The translations under genes and the position numbers were made by a program. The notes beneath the pieces are model-generated. The model saw only the letters and a list, made by a program, of their open reading frames with translations, was not told where the DNA came from and searched no databases. A stretch of DNA of 33,117 nt from Bacilli bacterium. Lineage in GTDB: Bacteria > Bacillota_I > Bacilli_A > RF39 > UBA660. This document shows positions 29,218 to 33,117 of the stretch, piece by piece (position 1 is the stretch's first letter; every line of letters starts with the position of its first letter). The stretch spans positions 1-33,117 of the forward strand of contig JAFRUZ010000017.1 in assembly GCA_017438635.1 (NCBI GenBank), in the 5' to 3' direction.

Positions 29218-29442
29218 ATGGAAAAATATTTAATTTATTTCAACGAAACACCTACGAGCAAACAATATATATCATATGTTTATAGAAATAGTTTAAGCAA
29301 AAGTAGTGACATAGGCGATGCTATAGAATTTGATGATAAAGATACAGCGATCAAAATGAAAGACTACTTAAATAGAAGAGACAGTGTATCAAAATATAAA
29401 GTTATGTGTATTAAAACAACAATTGAGGAGGCAATCGAGTAA
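29218..29442 (+). CDS. Hypothetical phage protein (74 aa)
   Basis: A short alpha/beta protein (KYLIYFNETPTSKQYISYVYRN, IEFDDKDTAIKMKDYLN, YKVMCIKTTIEEAIE). Starts 2 bp after the previous stop, with RBS AGAGGTG at 29201-29207; its stop overlaps the SSB start. It resembles the many short phage proteins encoded next to ssb, but no function is assigned. Confidence 0.5.
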   Translation: MEKYLIYFNETPTSKQYISYVYRNSLSKSSDIGDAIEFDDKDTAIKMKDYLNRRDSVSKYKVMCIKTTIEEAIE

Positions 29443-29867
29443 TGAATGTAGTAGTTTTAATTGGAAGAATAATAAAAGATATTGAAGTAAGATACACAGA
29501 AAAAGATTTAGCGGTTAGTAATTTTACAATAGCAGTAAGAAAAGACTATAAAAACGTAAACGGCGAATATGAAAGTGATTTTATAAACTGTGTATCGTTT
29601 GGAAATATATCAGAATACTTAAATAAATATGCAAATAAAGGCGATCTAGTTGCAGTAAAAGGTAGAATACAAACAAGGAATTATGAAGACAAAGAAGGTA
29701 ATAAAAGATATATTACTGAAGTGTTTGTAGATAAAACGACATTACTATCAAGCAGAAAAAATACACAACAAGAAACAAACGAATATAAAGACGCTAGCGT
29801 AAAAACGGAAACAAATGCATTGGATAGCTTAGATATAAAAATAGAAGATAGCGATCTACCATTTTAA
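29442..29867 (+). CDS. ssb: Phage single-stranded DNA-binding protein
   Basis: OB-fold SSB of 141 aa. Start MNVVVLIGRIIKDIEVRYTEKDLAVSNFTIAV, INCVSFGNISEYLNKYANKGDLVAVKGRIQTRNYEDKEG, and a disordered tail ending EDSDLPF. That acidic tip is the docking site for replication and repair partners. It protects ssDNA during phage replication and works with the annealing protein and nuclease. TAATG overlap with the preceding gene; RBS GAGGAGG. Confidence 0.95.
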   Translation: MNVVVLIGRIIKDIEVRYTEKDLAVSNFTIAVRKDYKNVNGEYESDFINCVSFGNISEYLNKYANKGDLVAVKGRIQTRNYEDKEGNKRYITEVFVDKTTLLSSRKNTQQETNEYKDASVKTETNALDSLDIKIEDSDLPF

Positions 29868-29877
29868 GAGGTTAATT

Positions 29878-30051
29878 ATGGATAGAAAGAAAAAAGAATA
29901 TGACTTGTATAGAAAGACCAGACAAGCGGAAGCTATAAAATGGTTAATACAAGACAAAAAAAGGGCTTATAAAATAACAGAACAGATAGAAGAAATTAGT
30001 AAAAAATTTGAATTCTATAGAGGTATTAATAAGGCAATGATTGGGAGGTAA
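29878..30051 (+). CDS. 57-residue basic helical phage protein
   Basis: MDRKKKEYDLYRKTRQAEAI followed by KWLIQDKKRAYKITEQIEEISKKFEF. RBS AGAGG ~5 nt ahead of the ATG; its stop includes the RBS (GGGAGG) of the next gene. Strongly basic and helical, possibly nucleic-acid binding; not recognised. Confidence 0.55.
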   Translation: MDRKKKEYDLYRKTRQAEAIKWLIQDKKRAYKITEQIEEISKKFEFYRGINKAMIGR

Positions 30052-30054
30052 TCT

Positions 30055-30495
30055 ATGACAGGTAACGCACTAAATATAATTAGTTGGTTATATACATTCG
30101 ATGATAAAGAAAAACTATTTGATATAAAAGAGCACAAAGAAAGAAGAAGTTTATCACAAAATGCTTATGCATGGGAGTTGATAGGAAAACTTGCGGATGC
30201 TATGAGAATGTCAAAAGAAGAAATGTATGTAAGAATGTTGCAAAACTACGGACAGTCGTTGCTAATACCTGTTGAATTAAATACAAAACCAAATGGATAT
30301 TTTAAATACTATAAATATCATGGTAGAAGTGTCATTAATGAAAAAGTAGCTGACTGGTATGTCGTATATAAAGGTTCCAGTGAGTTTGATACAAAAGAAA
30401 TGACAATATTTATAGATGGAATAATACAAGAGTGTAGTAATTTAGGTATTCCTACACTTACAGAAGAACAAATAAGAAAAATGAAACTAATTTAA
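30055..30495 (+). CDS. NinB-like phage recombination protein
   Basis: A 146-aa protein. EHKERRSLSQNAYAWELIGKLADAM (~residues 28-52) fits the NinB/Orf-type pattern (K-R-S-x-x-Q-N-x-x-x-W), followed by SKEEMYVRMLQNYGQ and a C-terminal WYVVYKGSSEFDTKEMTIFIDGIIQECSNLGI. NinB proteins aid recombination by loading on SSB-coated ssDNA. Located after ssb, which supports the role. RBS GGGAGG at 30043-30048. Confidence 0.6.
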   Translation: MTGNALNIISWLYTFDDKEKLFDIKEHKERRSLSQNAYAWELIGKLADAMRMSKEEMYVRMLQNYGQSLLIPVELNTKPNGYFKYYKYHGRSVINEKVADWYVVYKGSSEFDTKEMTIFIDGIIQECSNLGIPTLTEEQIRKMKLI

Positions 30496-30628
30496 ACATT
30501 TAAAAAGCACCATCACCTATTTATTATTATTTTTCTTTTAGGTCACAAATCTATAATATTATTCTATTTACTATTTATTCTGCGAGTTTTCGGTGCTTGT
30601 TGGCAGAATAACAAAGAAAGGAAAAATT
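30496..30628 (+). other. Structured noncoding gap with possible pseudoknot
   Basis: The largest gene-free gap in the early operon. ATTCTGC (30577-30583) and GCAGAAT (30603-30609) form a 7-bp stem with a 19-nt loop; the loop contains GGTGCTT (30592-30598), complementary to AAGCACC (30505-30511) upstream. TATAAT occurs at 30552-30557 without a clear -35. Could be an RNA switch, antitermination or processing site, or a middle promoter leader. Confidence 0.4.
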
Positions 30629-30868
30629 ATGTTTGAGAAGATAAAAGATAATTTAATTATAAAAAATCACGAGTTAAAAACAAGATTAAATACAGTATTA
30701 ATTGATAATGAAAGATTATCTGATAAAAGAATAGATGAATTATTAAAAGTTTTAGCAAGAGCGGATGAACTAGAAGAAAAAGACAAGCAAGTAAGACATC
30801 TAGAAGCAAAAGTAGAAGCATTAAAAGAAGTAATAAAGGAACTTAAAAATGGCAAAACACATAAGTAG
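30629..30868 (+). CDS. Coiled-coil phage protein
   Basis: A 79-aa charged coiled coil (MFEKIKDNLIIKNHELKTRL, then NERLSDKRIDELLKVLARADELEEKDKQVRHLEAKVEALKEVI). The start is the ATG at 30629 with AAAGGAAA at 30617-30624; an upstream in-frame start at 30593 would run through the structured gap and is rejected. Function unknown. Confidence 0.55.
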   Translation: MFEKIKDNLIIKNHELKTRLNTVLIDNERLSDKRIDELLKVLARADELEEKDKQVRHLEAKVEALKEVIKELKNGKTHK

Positions 30869-30995
30869 TAGTGAATATAGATATATACCTATAGAAAGTG
30901 CAATAAAAATAGCAGAGTTAGAAGAAAAGATAAGAAAACAAGATAAACAGATAAGGAAGTTATTAAAAGAGAATATAAAATTGAGGTCAAAGTAA
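30849..30995 (+). CDS. 48-residue coiled-coil phage protein
   Basis: MAKHISSSEYRYIPIESAIK followed by IAELEEKIRKQDKQIRKLLKENIKLRSK. RBS AAAGGA at 30835-30840; overlaps the preceding gene by 20 bp and ends 3 bp before the sigma-like gene. It resembles its upstream neighbour in having a short heptad-repeat helix; possibly they interact. Confidence 0.55.
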   Translation: MAKHISSSEYRYIPIESAIKIAELEEKIRKQDKQIRKLLKENIKLRSK

Positions 30996-30998
30996 TTT

Positions 30999-31871
30999 AT
31001 GGATGATGAATTAGTATTAAACAATATTAAATTGATATATAAGTGTATTAAGGACATGAATTGTCATTATGAAACAGAAGATGAATTTCAGAATTATTAT
31101 GATGCAGGGTTAGAAGGTTTGATAAGAGGAGCTAAGACATATGATCCTACTATTTCAAAACCATCAACGTATTTATATAAATGTATTAAACAAGAAATCA
31201 CAAAATACTTTTATACTTCAGAAATGGATTGCAGGAAGATAAATAAAATACATAAAACCTCAATAGATGAAGTTGTATATGACAATAGTGACATAACATA
31301 TGCTGAAATAATACCTGATCCTAATACTAATATAGAGCAAGAAATTGAAGATAAGATAAAAATTGAAGCTATAGTTAAATGCTTGAATTTTATCAATGAT
31401 AAAGATGCCATGGTAATTAAAAAATACTTTGGATTAGATGGCAAAGAACCTATGACAATAAGAGAGATAGCTAAAGAAATGAATATATCTTCATCTATGG
31501 TAGGACATAGAAAAAAACGAGGAATAAGAATGATTAAAAATCACATTGATAAAGTAGAAAGGAATTTACTTATGAACGATAGTCAAAAAACAGTAGATAG
31601 TTTTCAAAAACCAGTCACTATGATAACAGCAGAACAGTATAGAGTTGTTAAACAAGAACAACAAGAAAAATTAAATAATATTAATAATATGCTAGATCAA
31701 GCAAATGAAATGTTATTCGAACAAATGAAAAGGCTGAAAGAGTTGGATACAACAAAAAAAGAAGAGGCATTAGCCGAAATACAAAGAGGGAATGCTTTAT
31801 CTAATGCAAGTAAAACATTATTACAAACAATAGGTATTCAAATGGCAATACAAAAACAAATAGGTTTGTAA
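30999..31871 (+). CDS. Phage sigma-70-like factor with extra C-terminal domain
   Basis: A 290-aa protein. Residues ~30-75 (EFQNYYDAGLEGLIRGAKTYDPTISKPSTYLYKCIKQEI) match sigma region 2; ~130-185 (DAMVIKKYFGLDGKEPMTIREIAKEMNISSSMVGHRKKRGIRMIKNHI) match region 4 with its HTH. After ~190 comes a ~99-residue helical domain (MITAEQYRVVKQEQQEK and ALAEIQRGNALSNASKTLLQTIGIQMAIQKQIG) absent from ordinary sigma factors. It likely directs RNA polymerase to later phage promoters. An in-frame ATG at 31572 preceded by AAAGGAA (31558-31564) could also yield the C-terminal domain alone. Confidence 0.75.
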   Translation: MDDELVLNNIKLIYKCIKDMNCHYETEDEFQNYYDAGLEGLIRGAKTYDPTISKPSTYLYKCIKQEITKYFYTSEMDCRKINKIHKTSIDEVVYDNSDITYAEIIPDPNTNIEQEIEDKIKIEAIVKCLNFINDKDAMVIKKYFGLDGKEPMTIREIAKEMNISSSMVGHRKKRGIRMIKNHIDKVERNLLMNDSQKTVDSFQKPVTMITAEQYRVVKQEQQEKLNNINNMLDQANEMLFEQMKRLKELDTTKKEEALAEIQRGNALSNASKTLLQTIGIQMAIQKQIGL

Positions 31872-32224
31872 TGGCTAGAGGTGGAATAGAAAAGTATCCA
31901 ATCGGACATGAAGTTATATGGAAAGATAGACCTGGAAGAACAAGAATAAAAGTAAAAACAGCCACAAACACTTTTGTTGATAAACGAATAGTGGAATATT
32001 TAAAATATCATCCTGGAGAAGATTTAAAAGGATGCGTGATTATACATTTAGATAGTGATCCATTTAACTTTAACGAAGAAAATTTAGTAAAGATACCTAA
32101 AGAAATACACATGTTTATGTTACACCATGATTTATATTATAATAACGCAGAATTAACAAAAACAGGAATAATAATAGCAAAAACAAGATACGAACTGAAG
32201 AAACAAAAATTGAAAATGAGGTGA
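31871..32224 (+). CDS. HNH-endonuclease-like protein
   Basis: A 117-aa protein with a basic N-terminus (RPGRTRIKVKT) and an HNH-like core GCVIIHLDSDPFNFNEENLVKIPKEIHMFMLHH (~residues 57-88): His, then Asp/Asn and NL as in the beta-beta-alpha metal motif. Its start overlaps the sigma-like stop (TAATG). Could be a free-standing homing-type nuclease or part of DNA packaging or replication. Confidence 0.65.
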   Translation: MARGGIEKYPIGHEVIWKDRPGRTRIKVKTATNTFVDKRIVEYLKYHPGEDLKGCVIIHLDSDPFNFNEENLVKIPKEIHMFMLHHDLYYNNAELTKTGIIIAKTRYELKKQKLKMR

Positions 32225-32228
32225 AGTA

Positions 32229-32579
32229 ATGAAGTTAACAATTAATCCTAACGTAGTAAATGAAGGCAATCAAATGGAAATATTACAATTAGAAGCCGAT
32301 GAAATGGAAATGATAGTCAGATGTAATAATTGTGGAAAACCAACAAAATATGGAATGACAAGGATGTGTAGCGGATTTGTTGGTTGTGATAACAAAATAA
32401 AAGTAGATGGTAAAGAAATAGAATGTTATTTTGATGATCTAATGCCTAGAGTTAGAAAATGTAAAGAAAGTTCTGATAAAAAACTATATGAATTATATAG
32501 AAGCGGAAAAGTTTATCGTTGGAGAGATGGAGCAGATGGAGGTATAAACGATTATGAAAAAGAAGTATCTAACGGATAA
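32229..32579 (+). CDS. Zinc-ribbon phage protein
   Basis: A 116-aa protein with RCNNCGKPTKYGMTRMCSGFVGCDNKI (~residues 31-57) and a further ECYF; the spaced Cys suggest a zinc-binding fold. The C-terminal KLYELYRSGKVYRWRDG is basic. RBS GAGGTGA at 32219-32225. Function unknown. Confidence 0.55.
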   Translation: MKLTINPNVVNEGNQMEILQLEADEMEMIVRCNNCGKPTKYGMTRMCSGFVGCDNKIKVDGKEIECYFDDLMPRVRKCKESSDKKLYELYRSGKVYRWRDGADGGINDYEKEVSNG

Positions 32580-32814
32580 AGAAGAACCTACTTATGATAT
32601 GAGAAATGTATTTCCTGAAATTATAGATGATATACGAATAGTAGGAGATATATCAAAAATTATGAATGAAGAACAATTTAATTATTTAATGAAAAACAGT
32701 AATATTACTGAATATGGATACGATGGGGAGGTTCAGTGTTTAAGGTTAAGATATTTATTCACAATAGATGATATTCAAAACAAAATAGAAGAAATATGTA
32801 AGGAGAAGAAATAG
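32554..32814 (+). CDS. Hypothetical phage protein (86 aa)
   Basis: Unrecognised, charged alpha/beta protein (FPEIIDDIRIVGDISKIMNEEQFNYLMKNS, YLFTIDDIQNKIEEICK). Overlaps the previous gene by 26 bp; GGAGG at 32539-32543 precedes the ATG by about 10 nt. Confidence 0.5.
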   Translation: MKKKYLTDKEEPTYDMRNVFPEIIDDIRIVGDISKIMNEEQFNYLMKNSNITEYGYDGEVQCLRLRYLFTIDDIQNKIEEICKEKK

Positions 32815-32817
32815 ATT

Positions 32818-33117
32818 ATGATTTATGTGGGTTATCAAGGAATAGGTAAATCAAGTATATCGGGCAAAAATAATTGTATTGATTTAGAAAGTGGCAACTT
32901 CTGGGTAGATGAGTACAGAGTAGCAGATTGGTACAAGATATATTGCAACATAGCGGAGCATTTATCTAATCAAGGGTATAAAGTTTTTATGAGTTCTCAC
33001 AAAGTTGTAAGAGAAGAACTAAATAAACGAAATATTGATTTTCAAGTAATATGTCCTAGTTTAAAGTTAAAGGAGCAGTGGATTAATAGATTGCAAGAAC
33101 GATATTTGAGAACGCAT
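32818..33117 (+). CDS. P-loop kinase-like phage protein (partial, cut by window end)
   Basis: One hundred codons read to the edge without a stop. N-terminal P-loop VGYQGIGKSS (~residues 4-13), then CIDLESGNF, and YKVFMSSHKVVREELNKRNI with VICPSLKLKEQWINRL, the layout of phage nucleotide-kinase-like ATPases. RBS AAGGAG at 32800-32805. The C-terminus and full length cannot be seen. Confidence 0.6.
   Translation, partial: MIYVGYQGIGKSSISGKNNCIDLESGNFWVDEYRVADWYKIYCNIAEHLSNQGYKVFMSSHKVVREELNKRNIDFQVICPSLKLKEQWINRLQERYLRTH

Larger units (their letters stand above)
22270..33117 (+). mobile_element. Prophage, left part (integrated at tRNA-Ala)
   Basis: From the 3' end of tRNA-Ala to the window edge: integrase facing the tRNA, leftward lysogeny genes, divergent operator region, and a long, tightly packed rightward early operon with replication and recombination genes, many ORFs under 100 aa and overlapping starts. 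No capsid, tail or lysis gene lies in the window, so structural genes and the right attachment site must be further right. No broken gene is seen, so it looks intact as far as visible. Confidence 0.9.

Overview
The window is AT-rich DNA from a low-GC Firmicute. Gene content points to a spore-forming member of the Bacilli: an intact Spo0A, a full-length CotE, the miaB-cotE neighbourhood known from Bacillus, and TasA/SipW-type export genes. It is probably an uncultured gut lineage with a compact genome; that placement is inference. Bases 1 to about 22270 are chromosome. From the tRNA-Ala to the right edge is the left part of an integrated temperate phage whose other end lies outside the window.

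Chromosome, left to right: rpsB (with an unusual charged tail ending in a small SAP/Rho-N-like domain), tsf, a HAD-fold protein where pyrH is usually found, and frr. Next is a surface-export island: a TasA/camelysin-like matrix protein behind a structured mRNA leader, a SipW-type signal peptidase, a DUF5305-like membrane protein, and two tandem exported proteins that share about 310 N-terminal residues but have unrelated C-terminal domains. Then come dinB behind a LexA-type box, pgk, a TIM-barrel protein clearly derived from triosephosphate isomerase but lacking the catalytic His and Glu, spo0A, a PrsW-family membrane protein with an added zinc ribbon, an ATPase, gpmI, an ankyrin protein, and miaB. 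A 568-bp cassette bounded by perfect 55-bp direct repeats sits between miaB and cotE. It carries a membrane-protein gene with a G7 tract. The chromosomal part ends with cotE (with a sigma-K-like promoter), rpsP, khpA and tRNA-Ala(UGC).

Prophage: a tyrosine integrase points at the tRNA. Behind it are a lipoprotein, an ImmA-type metallopeptidase and an ImmR-type repressor, all leftward. Rightward are a Cro-like gene, tiny membrane ORFs, an excisionase-like gene, a replication gene that appears to contain the phage origin, recombination genes (annealing protein, PD-(D/E)XK nuclease, SSB, NinB-like), a sigma-70-like regulator with an extra C-terminal domain, an HNH protein and a P-loop kinase-like gene cut by the window end. 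Five copies of a 17-bp operator-like site lie across the repressor/Cro control region and early genes.

The most striking observation is a compact small-RNA gene at about 23502-23587, between the integrase and lipoprotein genes, read rightward. It has its own promoter and terminator. It folds into a stem that displays a loop complementary over 14 nt (one G-U pair) to the ribosome binding site of the excisionase-like early gene at 25266. This suggests an RNA-level control of lysogeny or excision.
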